Shown here: piece by piece, positions 32,966-44,559 of the stretch
How the letters are laid out: every line of letters begins with the position of its first letter
Position numbering within the stretch: the first letter of the stretch is position 1
NCBI GenBank assembly: GCA_027596075.1
Contig: JADGJC010000173.1
Coordinates: 22,058 to 86,057 of the forward strand
Direction of reading: 5' to 3'
Length of the DNA stretch: 64,000 nucleotides
DNA from: Rhizophlyctis rosea
Taxonomy: Eukaryota > Chytridiomycota > Chytridiomycetes > Rhizophlyctidales > Rhizophlyctidaceae
The notes under the pieces: model-generated
Databases searched by the model: none
The model's input: the letters and a program-made list of their open reading frames with translations, nothing else
What the model was told of the DNA's origin: nothing
Program-made: the position numbers and the translations under genes

Positions 32966-33631
32966 TTATTCCTCTTTCTTTTTCCGCAGGCATTCGACCT
33001 GGAAAGATTTAGAACCAGTCCCAGCTGAGATGTTGGCAGTGATGCCGCCCAAATTGCAGGATTTTGTTACTTCATTCTTGCACTCGTCGTCCGTGTATTG
33101 AAGGATTTCGCTGTTTCCAATAACGACGATAGGGCCGACGTTGGGAATCTAAATATCGCAAGAGGTCAGTATATGTCAGTTTTTCACAAGCGGAAAAATG
33201 ATGAAAGCCCAGGATCCTACATACCAGCTTGCCAGTGACCAAACCAGAAGGAATAGGTTTGCAATCGCTGGTGCCCTTCTCAACAACGTAAATTTTGTTC
33301 GCACCACCAGATACATCCAAAATCCCGCCGTCATCAAGGGACACGTCATTTCCGCTTGCAGCGATGACCTGTTCATGAATCACATGTGAACCAGAAGCCT
33401 TGGGTTTCTTTGATGCACAGGTGAAGGAGGCAGAAAGGATCGGCTGCAGCTTACCACACATTGAATGTCCAAATTGACCTTGATTCCGATCTTCAATAGG
33501 AATGTTAGCAAGCCTTGGTCATTATTATTCTGTTGAAGGAGGTTGCTAAGGGTGCCGGTAAGTTGGGCGGGAGCGGCGGAAACGGAGAGGCAAACAGCAG
33601 CAAGGGCGGTGAAGATGGTAAGAAACTTCAT
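32966..33631 (-). CDS. Small secreted protein of unknown function
   Basis: Exons 33631-33455, 33368-33225 and 33148-32966, all phase 0, give 167 aa. Residues 1-19 are a classic signal peptide (MKFLTIFTALAAVCLSVSA) with an AxA-type cleavage site before APAQL. The mature part has four or five Cys (QCV, SDCKP, DECKN, KSCNLGG, VECLRKK), a strand-rich middle (IYVVEKG, IPNVGPIVVIGNSEILQY) and a basic C-terminus. The exon-per-phase-0 layout and even Cys spacing suggest a compact extracellular domain. No homologous family is recognised; it could be a cell-wall or effector-like protein. Confidence 0.75.
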
Positions 33632-34704
33632 GTTGTAACGGGAATTGGTGGTAATTGAGAAAGTGCGGTATCAAAACGAAAGCGCGAAGATAGGTAGTGA
33701 AGCACAGTTGGTGTTGAGGGAGACGAGGATGGGGTGTAAAGGCTTTTGTAGAAAACCTGCACTTTGACCATTGTTCGATCTTTGTTATTTGGTGAAGGTG
33801 AAAAGTGTGATGGTTCCGGCTAAAGGGCGCCTGAGGAGCCGTGTGCGTTCTACAAAGTACATTGCACCGTAACGCCTCCGAGGCACCGTTGGCCCGCACC
33901 ATGACCAGAGATCAGTTGCGATCACTGCAATGTCACGCCCCGAGACCTCCGTGTAATCACTCATATGAGCATGCTTCTGCACGACATTGCTACCTGAGTC
34001 CGGGACGTTTGGGACTTCGGGGTGGAGCAGCGGTATTTTCCTGACGTGGATGGGTACCTACGTCATGAAGGTCATCACGCATGCATCGCATTGGTTCATC
34101 CATATTGCCTACCTGAAAGCAGGAACAAGGTTAGGCGAATAAAGGGCGCGGTGGGGGCCGGAGAACGCGGTCTTTACGGAAGTTGGCAGTCGGAGGTAGA
34201 AAGAGTCTTCCCAAAGCTGCGTGAAGGTAAGCACCGCATATGTGGCGCAGTGAATGGTGCGCAGCAGGTGCTGCGTCATCGCACAAGTATTCATGTCGCA
34301 ATGCATGGTAAGTACTCTTCCTGTTAAAGGGTGAGGTGGGTAGATACTGCCCTACAGGGGATGTAGGTGGTGTTATACTCCCCTCCAATAGATATAGAGA
34401 ATGGATCAGATCCTCATCTTTCCTAAACGCGGCCTAAATCTAAATCGTAGTCACTAAGGAAAAGCTGTACCCACACCGCAATCTGAATCGTCTTTGCCCT
34501 GAATTCGGGAAGCTTCATGAGCACATCTTGATCCACTTCCCTCCCAAATTTACTAAACTTCTCCACATTTATCAACACCCATCCCAAAATAAATAAAAAT
34601 CACACATAATTATTTACAAATCCGTTATATAAATAAACGTACTTATATTTTCTAAAACTCCCAAAACCACCCCCCCCCCCCCCCCCCCTCTCGTTTGAAA
34701 GCAT
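33632..34704. other. Intergenic with long poly-C tract
   Basis: Promoter of the secreted-protein gene and 3' flank of the next gene. AT-rich from 34550 to 34660, then an uninterrupted C-run of about 20 at 34670-34688, then CT-rich sequence that is already the 3' end of the neighbouring minus-strand gene. No RNA gene seen. Confidence 0.5.
34670..34688. repeat. Poly(C) homopolymer tract
   Basis: A C-run of nearly 20 bases just downstream of a minus-strand stop codon at 34705. It resembles the C-run beside the assembly gap near 1577. Confidence 0.9.
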
Positions 34705-37700
34705 TCATCCTGCAATTCTTAGACAACTCTCCCTTCTCCCCATCTCCTTCTCCTTCTCCCTTGCTTTCTCCTTTTCTTTCTCCCTCTCTTTCCGTCTCTT
34801 CTTCTTACTTCTTCTTTTCTTCTTGCCCTTGCCTTCCTTTCCCACCTTCTCCTCCGCCTCCGTATCTGCCTTTCCTGTCTTTTTGAAGGACTGCGGAAAC
34901 TGTGGTGATATGAGGACTTTTGTCGGGTCTTCGGTCCATGAGGTAATGGTATCAGGTTTAAGGGGTGGAGATGGAGCTGAGGGGTTGGGTTCTGCTGGTG
35001 GAGCAATGGCGGGTGCAGGGCAATTGGGCGTTGAGGAAGGGAAGATGTCAACTTCGGTACCGCTGTAAACGTAGGTGATTGTGCATTGTGGTTGTGGGGT
35101 GAGTGGAGGTCGGAGGTCTGCTGCCTCATCATCAGAATCCTCTAAATGTGCTTCTTCCATTTTCGAAGTATCTTCTGAGAGTTCTGGCTCTAGGTTTGCA
35201 TCTGGACTGTCCGGAGGAGAAGTGGGTGGGGAAGGTGCTCCGTTACTATTATCTGCTGCCGGTGACGCTGGGAGAGCATCAGGCGGTGTGGGAGGTTTTG
35301 ACGAGGGTAAGGAAGAGCCAGAAGGGGTAGATGGGATAGCATATCGGAATGTGGGAATGGGGATGAAGTTGATCAGCGGTGGCCGGTAGTCTGTCGAGCT
35401 AGTTTCTGGTTCAGTGCCCTCGAGTGGTGTGTCGGAATTTGCAATGGATGTAGAGGAGGATGTGACGAGGTTCGGATGTGCGTAGTCGGCGACGACGTTG
35501 TAAGGTATACCTGATGAAGCCGCAGGCTCCACTGTCGAGCTGCTCCGGTCTGCATCTTCCCTTGCATCCTGCTGCATGTCTGCAACCGTTGAAGGACCAT
35601 CTTTCTGTTGCTCCTCATTGACATCGTCCATTTTCTTCTCACTGCTTTCTCTCGACAACCGACTCTTCCTCCTCCCAATTTTCCGCCCGAGCCCACTCTC
35701 CATCCTTCCCGAACTTTCGATTCCACTTCCACTTCCACTTCCTTCGCCCTCACCCACAACCACTCTTCTCCTCTCCCTCTCACCATCTTTGACCGGCCCG
35801 GCGCCGGTCCCTGCACTCTCTGCTGTACCCATACCTCCATCGTCTTTTGTCCTTCTCCTCGCCACCTTCCTCTCCCAAACAATCGTGAGTCCTTGCAAAT
35901 GCTCAATCTCTGCTACACGTGCCAAAAAAGGGTCTGTTAGGATGTCGGGTGAAGACAGGGTAGGAGGGCCATCCGGAAGAGGGTCTGGAAAAGTATAGCG
36001 AAATGATTCGCCGGCGTATAGTGGAAGGAGTGGCGGGGCGGGTGGTGGTGGTAGGGGTTGTGGAAGAGACTGGGGAAGAGGTGTTGAGGGAGTTGGGGGA
36101 GGTTTCTTCCGCGGTGACTTTCGTGTGCTATTGACAAAGGTGGCGCTTGATGAGATATGATGCTTCACACGCAGCAAGGAGAACAGCCTGCTTTGCCCAG
36201 AATAAGGCTACCCTTTCACATCGAAGGCATGCAGTATAATCACATGCGCACACAAGCATGCAGCAGCCGAGGAACAAATTCGGAGAACTCACCTCCCACC
36301 CACACCCCGACCTTCAACCCTCTCCAACCCTTCTTCTCCCGCCGGTCCCCCACCTCCATCCCCCAATCCGGCAGGCCCCACGAAAATACCTCCTCCTCTG
36401 GTCCTCCCGACCGAACCACCTCCTCTCGCCGCCACAATCCCCGCCGCCAATTCCGCCATGCACCTAAGCACTCTTGCTCTCTTCGCCCGCCTTTTCGCAC
36501 TATGACTCGGCACATGAGCCGACCGAAGTCCCTTCTGATGATGCTGATGATGGTGATGGTGCTTATTTCTCGTACTGATTTTGTCTTTTGGTTGTTTAGT
36601 TGCAACTGTGGATGTCAAGAGGTCAAGATCTAAGGAGGAAGATGGTGGCGTGGGGAGATAGAAGTGGATTGGACGCAGGACGGATGGGATGTCAGTTGAC
36701 AAGTTTGATGTGTTGGTAAGGGTTGGAGGCTCCTGAGCGTGGCGCGGTGTTATTGCGCGCTTGCGAGTAGGTGGGGGACGACGCTGAGATGTTTGGAGTG
36801 GTGGTGAAGTAGACGGGTCAAATTCAATGAATGGTGCGAAAGAAACTGTTGGTGCTGTGGAGGTCTGACGAGGTTCGTCCTCCAGGTAGGCGTCGAGGTC
36901 GCGACGCCGACGGCGGGAAAAGAGTTGTGTGGGTGTGTCGTGTGGAGGCGTTGGAGGGAAGGTGGGATCTGTACATGTCGGTATAACGGGAGGTGTACGA
37001 GTTGTGTCAAGAGGCTGCTGCAGGGGCCGATGCCGCGAGGAAGATGTTGGTGGTCGTGGGGTGGTGGTTCTCAACGGAAGTCGTTCACGAAGAGGCCTGG
37101 GATCCGGTAATGATTCTGTGGTACGAGATGATGGTAGCAATTCAGGCATGGAAGTTGCACGGTACATGTCGTCTCGCATCCAGTCTATCAATATGGGATG
37201 GTGAGAAGCTGAGACGTCTGAACCACGATTGACTAATGACGATGATGAGATCAATGCTGATGTTGCTGCCGATGGTGAATTGTCAAAAGGATAGCGTAAC
37301 TGAGGATCCACAGTTATGCTCAGGTGCTGCGCCAGTTTGGGCGGAGACGTGAACACTTCTGTCCGCACAAAAGGCGATCCCAGTCGGTTTTCCGAGTAAG
37401 AGCCCCTTCTCAGAGGGTTGCCACTCTTGGTGCGCCGAAGAAGCACCTCACGCTTATTCTCTTGATCGAGTGAGCCGCCAATGTCAGCCGGATCGGTGAA
37501 TGACCGTAACAAACGTTGCGCACTGCCATTCCATTCATCTTCTCCTGTTGCTGCGTGGCCGTGAGCGCCTGTCCCTAGGCCAAAAGACGTATCTGCGTTC
37601 GCAACTTTTAAGCTGCCATTACCGCCAGCCACCTTTCCCGCAAGACCATGCCCGTTTGCTGATCGCACTCTTTGCGGTGTAAATGGAGGAGGCGTGAAGG

Positions 37701-38139
37701 GTGCTGCGGGCAATTGCTGAGAGCGGTGAGAACCATCGAATGTTAGGTAGTGGTCATTTAAAATGTGGGAAATGTCAGACGGGTGGACGATGGTGCCTCC
37801 TTTGTTATATGAATTGGGAAGTGAGGTGAGCGCAGGATGCTGTTGTAGGGATGGAGTCGTTGCTTTTAATTACAATGTGTGAAGCGTGGTGTTAGGGACA
37901 ATTGACGTGAGCGTAAAACCAATTGACTTTCCAATGCAACGGCAGATGCATGAAGGTCGCATTGTGCTTGCTTGTACTACATTACCTTCTGGCCTGGTGA
38001 ATGTTTTGAAGGATGGCAAACCATCGGTGGGTAGCGTTCGACCTACATCCACTCTACTGTCTTTTTGGACACCACTTGATGACCAAGGGAGATTGAGGTA
38101 GTTGAAGTCGGGAGTATCTATCCGTATGCTGGTCATCAT
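34705..38139 (-). CDS. Large, mostly disordered protein of unknown function (1054 aa)
   Basis: Exons 38139-37986, 37862-36293 and 36145-34705 join in phase (GTAATG...AAAG; GTGAGT...TCAAG). The N-terminus reads MTSIRIDTPDFNYLNLPW. Most of the rest is Pro/Ser/Thr/Arg-rich, with a His-run (HHHHHQHHQK), Arg-run RRRRRD, acidic patches and a Lys/Arg/Glu C-terminal tail (about 55 residues) typical of nuclear or nucleolar proteins. Islands of possible order: ILIDWMRDDMYRATSMPELL and VAEIEHLQGLTIVWERKV, and SFRYTFPDPL. No enzyme motif. The long open frames across compositional shifts support coding, but the exact exon 3 acceptor (CATCAAG versus GTGAAG) could vary. Confidence 0.6.
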
Positions 38140-38964
38140 TGCGAAGGGTCAAATTTAGTGGTGCCGCCATGGATGGATTAGGTATGCATGTGGAGCCAAT
38201 TTTGAATGATACTGGTGGATATGTGTAATCTTCCAGTATTCTGACGAGTTGAACAAGGAAGCAAATGTGTGGCACGATGGTGCAGTCGCCATGCTATTTC
38301 GACATCAAGCAAAGCAGTAAGCAAACTTGTCGAACAGGCTGCGGTGGGTTGTGATTGACGAGAGCGATTTTGATCAGGGTCCTTCAAAACCCCCTGCCCT
38401 ACCAACGCGTATGCTGCGCCACATCGGACGGCCCACTCGACCTACCTACCTACTCCACTGCCCCTGCTGGCAAAAACTGGGAAGCGCGCCTCCCATTTGA
38501 CAAAGGGGTCACCAGCATCGGTGCATAAGGTTGGTTCACCACTGTCCTATGATGGTAAGCATGCGCCATCGTAGGCTAAGCGTTGGATTTTCTGCACTTC
38601 CAGCTTTGAAATCACGTTACATATTCACGTGCTTGCCCATAATCAATCGGGTGATCTATTTCAGGTCAGCAGCCCTATTTGTGGATGCGCGGGCACTCAT
38701 AGGTTGGAATGAATGTAACGTACTTACCGCGCATTCCATTTGTCTCCAGGACAGCATGTCATGCATCGGGTCATTTTCGTCGCTGCTCTTGTAATATTGC
38801 TTGGCGAGCCTGCCAAAACAAAGTTTGCATCGGACGTCCCTCATTTCAAAAGCAGACACGGTAACATACTTGGCAACACCGCAGGGAAACAGCACTTACA
38901 TGATCCATCATTGGTTTGTTCGCGCCCACCACCAACCTTTCAGCAACAATCTGTGGGTGCAGCC
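38140..38964. promoter_or_regulatory. Divergent promoter region
   Basis: 825 bases between divergent genes. The frame to the right stays open upstream of ATG 38965, but the upstream part has no protein character. ATGGTAAGC near 38550 and CAG sites suggest a possible 5' UTR intron; not provable here. Confidence 0.3.
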
Positions 38965-40803
38965 ATGTCTGTCGAGCCATCCGTCGCTGGTTCCGATGAT
39001 AAGTGGGCCAAAGTCCTCCTTGATCCAACAGAACCGTTCAATATCAGTCCAGCGTCCACCACAGAGCAGCCCAACCTCAGTCAATTTCCAGAGGATTTGG
39101 CTTGTCCAGGCATTGCACTCCGTTTTCTTCAAGAAGTGTGCTCACAACCCATACAAGACCGACATGTGCTTGTGATTGACCACATTCTGAAAATATGGTC
39201 TGGCCGCGTCTCAGAAGGAGGTGTAGCGCGCGACGGACACATTCACCTATGCGACACCACCACACACGCCCTCACCGCATTTGTGCTGGAAAGCTGCAAA
39301 TTGGAAACTCACCTTCTACTCCCCTGTCTGGCGAAGTATACGACGATGACACCAGAATTAGACAAGTTAGTGGTAATAGCGTTAGAGTCTGGCCGAATTC
39401 CACATCCACCCCCTCCGAAAGATGGACCAGTTCGACCGGGCGACATTCTCCAAAAACAATCCGATGTACACTACTTTCTGAACTCCGTTTTCCATCGCTT
39501 CGAATCCCAGGACGACTTCCAAACCTGTGAGCGGCCCCGACGGGCATACGAACGTTTACGGTATATGGATATTGCGTTCTTGGCGAAAGATCGATTAGTG
39601 AACATCTTGGAAGGGCTATTGAGGGCCGCGGATACGTCCGAGCGGGATAAAAAGTTGATTCTAGTTTGTGCGCTATCAATGAATTTCACGGATCTTGTAC
39701 GACTGAGTAAAGAGGTTGGGGTGAGGATCGACCCCTTGTTGTATGTTGGGGAAGCGGCTCGGAAGGATTCGCAACTGTACCGTTCGTCCGGCATGTGGCA
39801 CGTGATGCTGCGTTATCAGGGATATAAGGTGATAGATTACCTTGCTGACGACCCAGACGCCCGCACCATGATGAGATCCTTTCCGACTTTGTTGGGCTAC
39901 GACCGCTCGGCGGGTGACGAGGTTGGGCGGCATATTCGGTACATTGCGGAGGAGGTTTTTGTTGACGATAGGGGCGAGTTTGATGTGGCTTTGTACGGAT
40001 CTCAAGCGAAGGAACTCTTTGAACAATGTTGTATGGACGATATGCCGAAGCATGCAAAATACCTGATAGATGTATGTCATGTAGACACCTTAATGACCTT
40101 GGAGGAAATGAGGGACATGATAATGGAGAAACGGGCTGTGGGAGGGATGCGGGAGTTGTGGGAATATTTGCGGATGGATCCGAATAAGGAGTTGAAAAGA
40201 GTACTGACGGAGTGGGGTTGGGAGACACGGGAAGAAGAAATGATCGATGCATTCGTAGAAGCGGGCGCAGATCTGAAGCAGGTGGTGGAGACCATTGACA
40301 TTGACAAGGAGTTGATTTGCCGTCCTGAGAGTTTGTTGACATTTTTGAAAGTATTTGGTAAGTGACGTTGTTGATGTTAGACCGCAACATGTCATCCGGA
40401 ACTCAGATGTATCCAAATTTCGATTTCAGAACGTTACAAGATAACAATTACCCCAGCACAAGCCTCCTCCCTCCTGTCTAGGACAATTGGACCCATCAAT
40501 GAGGAGACTTGGTCTGGACTTGGAATCAAGGAGGACCATATGACCCTCATGCGCGTGCTAGTCGACACCTACGGGGCCCGGCAAACAAACCCATTCTTTG
40601 GTTGGGAGATACACAAGTACGGTCGAATCCAGATATCGGATTATCATTATAGGGAATTGATGAGAATTGAGCGGAGAGCAGGGGTGGTGTTCGATCTGGA
40701 GAGCTTACAGGCAGAAATGCATTATCGGGAGGAGATAGAGGACTGGGAAATGATCAGAGAATGTGTGATGGAGAATGGGTGGGAGGTGCCTGAAGGGTTT
40801 TAG
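38965..40803 (+). CDS. Unrecognised helical protein, 588 aa
   Basis: Exons 38965-40357 and 40430-40803 join in phase (TTTG|GTAAGT...TTTCAG|AA). ATG 38965 (MSVEPSVAG) chosen because sequence upstream lacks coding character. After an acidic leader the protein looks all-helical with repeat-like spacing: ALRFLQEVCSQPI, VLVIDHILKIWS, LEGLLRAADTSERDKKLILV, LFEQCCMDDMPKHAKYLIDV, EEMIDAFVEAGADLKQVVE. The VEAGADL unit recalls ankyrin-repeat ends, so it may be a decayed ankyrin or other solenoid. No membrane helix or signal peptide. No family assigned. Confidence 0.65.
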
Positions 40804-41067
40804 CGTGCTATTGGGAAGCGGTGGTTGTAGTTTTACTTGTCAGTTGCTTCACCACGGTACGGCGCAACCATAAACGCCCGTTACAACCCATTTTTTATGA
40901 CTAGCAGTAGGGCGATGGTCTGGCGTTATGCAGAAGTTTTGGTGATAGTCCAGCGCCCAGAATGGCCATGCCTGCACGCACAAAGAACTCAGTTCTGGAT
41001 GTTGAGGCAGTTGATACTCCGACTGGGTATCATGCCCCTGCACGGCCCATTTATGATGAACTGATGA

Positions 41068-41444
41068 ATGTTATCTTGTTGCATACGTCACTTCACACAG
41101 TGGAAACAAACATGCAAGAACGGCACCGCCAAATTCGTCTACGACGCAATCTGCCCCGACCCCGAAGTCTTTGGCCGTGCCATCGGTCTCGACGGACCCC
41201 CTTCCTTCAAAGCAAAGAAAATCCCCATTAAGGAATTCGACGAACTCATGGGGGGCATTTCCAAGTCTGTTCGGTTAGTAGCCATCGTCGCCCATCCTTA
41301 TATGGATTCTGTTGTTTGCTGGTGATTCATGAGCTGCTTTCTACGCGCAATTATGAGTACCTCAATCTCACTGGTGCTCACGTCAATCTGCACTGGAAGC
41401 CTGACACGGGCGAGTTCAAGATTACGGGGACCTACGGGTTATGA
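41068..41444 (+). CDS. Unrecognised small protein, two exons, 98 aa (start uncertain)
   Basis: Exons 41068-41277 and 41358-41444 join in phase (TTA|GTAGCC...TATGAG|TAC). It reads CKNGTAKFVYDAICPDPEVF, then IPIKEFDELMGGISKSV and the strand-rich end LTGAHVNLHWKPDTGEFKIT. The start could instead lie in an upstream exon ending before the CAG at 41099, with MPARTKNSV at 40965 as the beginning. No family recognised. Confidence 0.4.
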
Positions 41445-41914
41445 GGAAGGTCTCCTCCATCCTGTGCCTTGTATTTTATAGTGAAACAGTAATGCACAAA
41501 ATGAATCTGTAGGAAATGTATATAGTTACCTTATGATTTCGAAACATATGTGTAGTAGGTTTATTGATAGCTAGTTTAAAAATAGATAAAGGATCAGTTG
41601 TATAGTTCACCGCGTTGAAGACGGGAAAAGTGGGGAGGTTAGCGGAATGCATCCATCCGAAAACCAACAATCAGAAAAAAGAAAGGAACAAAGGGGAAAG
41701 GGGCACTTCGAACTATTTACATGTTGAAATGAGTACGCATGGGTATAGCAAAGGCTAGAACTTTAGGAAAAGCAAGACATTAAACTACGTAAAAAAAAAC
41801 ATCGAGACTTCGATACTAAGTAAGCACAAAACTGAGCTAATTAGACCTCAAAAACACCTACTCGCCTAAAATCCGACTCACACAGCAAAGGAGACTGCAA
41901 AATGAAACCTGAGA
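41445..41914. other. Convergent intergenic region, A-rich
   Basis: 3' flanks of two converging genes, notably A-rich from 41660 to 41830. No gene seen. Confidence 0.45.
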
Positions 41915-43470
41915 CTACCTCCTCTCCAACAGCTCCAACGTCTCATCACTCCCTCCTCCCCCACCCCTCTCACTCTCCCTACTAGGTCCCAAATCCCTCA
42001 CCAAATCCGGATGCGCACCAACCGGCGACAACCCATCCAACATCTTCAACCCCGGCGCATGCTCCCTCTTATGCTCCCCACTCTCATGCGCATTCCTATG
42101 ATGATGGTGCCCTTCCTTCTTCTCTCCCTCCCCACCCTGCCCATCATCAAGATCCTTCGTGCTCTCCTCCAACGCTTTGTAATCGAATTCACGGCAATCT
42201 ACCCGGATGCCGGGGAAGTTATACTCGATGAGGCGTTGCAGGCGTTGGAGTTCGCCTCGGTCAGTGCGGGGGCCGTAGGTTCCGGAATCGTTGTCGACGA
42301 CTAGGACGCGTTGTTTTTTACGTTCTTCTTCGGTGGCGTAGTTTCCGTCTCCGTGATCTTCTAATCTGAATGTGCCTGCGTAAACAACTTCTGGCGCCGC
42401 GCGGGCATGGACGGCGTGTTTGGACATGATTTCTCGTAGTGGTGTTCCGGCGCGGGAGAAGTGGATCACGCCGTCGGGGAGGAGGGTGTAGGTGTAGTCG
42501 GGTCCGCGGCGTTCGGAGTACTTCTTGATGTGGGCTTTGGCTTGGTCGGATTTGGGGAATTGGGAGAGGTCGATGAGGGTGGGTTTGCCGCCGTCTTGTT
42601 CGATGTGGTCTAGGAGGTCCGAGCCGGAGCGGAGGGCGAACTTTCGGCGCCGGCGTTTGAAGATGCCGGAGGAGTACAGTTGTTTGTGGGCTGCTATGAT
42701 TGTTGCTGTTGGGTGGTGCAAGTGGATGGCATAAGAGATCAGTCATGTCTGGTGCTTTGCAAACTTCTGTTGCCAAAATTCAGCAGCTGCCTCTCCTTAT
42801 TAATGTCCTCAGCGTGTGCATTGACCACTCATAATACTCACTTCTTTGAGCGCGACCTTCATAAGTATCTGAGAACATGGTATGAATTCTCGGAATGCTG
42901 TCGTTATAGTGCTGCATGATGAGGTAAGCTGCGAGGGCCTCCCTTCGTTGGTGCTTGAGCTGCCGCCGACGGTGACGGTGAGAGGGCACGCAGCAGAAGA
43001 GGAGAACTGATGGGTCCCAGTAGTGAAGTTTGGAAGGGCGACGAGGAAGTGACGTTGAATCTGGCTTGTTCTGTAGTTGGCTCTGCAGTGAATTGTGAAT
43101 GTTAGTATCATGTCCACTTTGTTCGCTATCGCTCACATGGCGCTTCGCGCCAAACTGAGCGCTCCGCGCACTCTCCCAAAACCGCACCCCCACCACCGAC
43201 CCACACCCTTACCTTATGCGCCCCACCATCGATGGAGGTCTCACGCGGCAAACCAAAGAAATGCACAATTTCATGCAATTTTAGGGTATGCATTTTGTAC
43301 GGTTCCAGCTGATTGGCGAGTACGATAAAGTGGTTAGTGAGGACTTTTGCCTCTACTGGCCCTGCGGGAAAGGAGAGCGGGTCGGGGACGTGTTTTGGAT
43401 CTGGGTTCAGCTCCACAGGGGGAGTATCGTTCGGAGAGGGCGAGGGTGAGGGAGTGTTTGGGGAACGCAT
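41915..43470 (-). CDS. Unrecognised protein, three exons, 429 aa
   Basis: Exons 43470-43213, 43082-42842 and 42705-41915 join in phase; the third acceptor is CAACAG, which avoids a TGA just upstream. The N-terminus is Pro/Ser-rich, then ordered: KVLTNHFIVLANQLEPYKM, LHEIVHFFGLP. Exon 2 is basic (HRHRRRQLKHQRREAL) and helical. Exon 3 holds a block VVYAGTFRLEDHGDG, RVLVVDNDSGTYGP, LQRLIEYNFPGIRVDCREFD, which looks like a conserved alpha/beta core, then an acidic/His-rich disordered tail. I do not recognise the family. Confidence 0.65.
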
Positions 43471-44559
43471 TTTGTGCGGGAGATGTGGTCGTGTGTTGGG
43501 GATCAGGAGTTCTGAAGGGTTGTTGTGGTGTGAGGTTGGTGTGAGGAGGTGGGAGTATGGAGGTCAGATAGCGGGTGCGCCGTCAGGACACTGAAGGTAT
43601 TTGAGGTTCGTTGACCGAGACAGTTGTTTGCAGTAAGGTGATGGTGGGAATGGGAAGAAGTGGGGAGTGGGAGGTGAGTGCCTGAGTGCGACATCTGTCT
43701 TCATTGTTGCCCATATGCATAGCCCTGTGTGAACTATGTGTGCAGTGTGCAGTGACAATGTGTACATAGTGAGTGGCGTTGTTGTTTCTACAGCCACATG
43801 ATAATATTCCATTATCGAATGTCGAATTCACAAGTGTCTCACAGGTGTAATACATGGTAACACTGCATAAATTGGCGTGACGTCAAATCGGAGGGGGGTG
43901 CAGCTGTTGTCAGCAATGGGACCCTCATGACTCATACACATGTCCGCCCATTCATTGGAGAGTCATATATCAGAAGTGGGATCAGAAGGGGTCCAACCAA
44001 TTTCGCACTGACGAAAAAGAGTTGACGTCATGTTTGCTTCCCTTCACAAGGCAAAGAATATGGCTATTAGAATGGCCAAGGAATGTGCCATCAGAAAATG
44101 GCGATAGATGGGATAAATCAAACTTAAACGCAATTAAACGGGTTATCGTAAATGCGTTGAAGGATGTCCACGTAGCTGTTGAAAAGGGAAATGAACGTAC
44201 GGGTTTCCTATGTCTGCAGCATGAGTCGGCACCAGAGTGCCTTCAGCCCCGACTCCTTGACCAGCTCCCACGGAGTTCATGGAACGCTCAGCCCTTCTTC
44301 AAAATATACACAAGGCAGTGTACTGGAACATATTGAAAATCAAGAGGCGGATCTGCATGTCAAATTTCCATGATTTATTTCCAGTACACACATCAGGATC
44401 TTCCGACTATGGTCTGATCATGTAACATACCACGGGAAGAGCCAGAAGTGACGAAGAAAACGAGATGTTCTGTACTCACATTACAACTACTATACATTGA
44501 AACTATACAATTATGCCTCCCTCCACCTGACTCCATACAAGTTTCCATCCACCCTGCAA
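43471..44559. other. Intergenic between tandem minus-strand genes
   Basis: About 1.1 kb. G/T-rich near 43480-43700 (mirror of a C/A-rich promoter on the minus strand). Short ORFs such as 44022-44336 lack coding character. Confidence 0.4.

Noticed and set aside
34719..35998. Several ORFs opposite or in other frames of the disordered-protein gene
   Set aside because: They come from the same Ser/Pro/Lys-rich repeats read in wrong frames.
40965..41231. 89-aa frame beginning MPARTKNSV as the whole gene upstream of 41068
   Set aside because: After about 41100 its codons are a shifted reading of the better frame; its start may still be a real first exon but no acceptable intron joins them.
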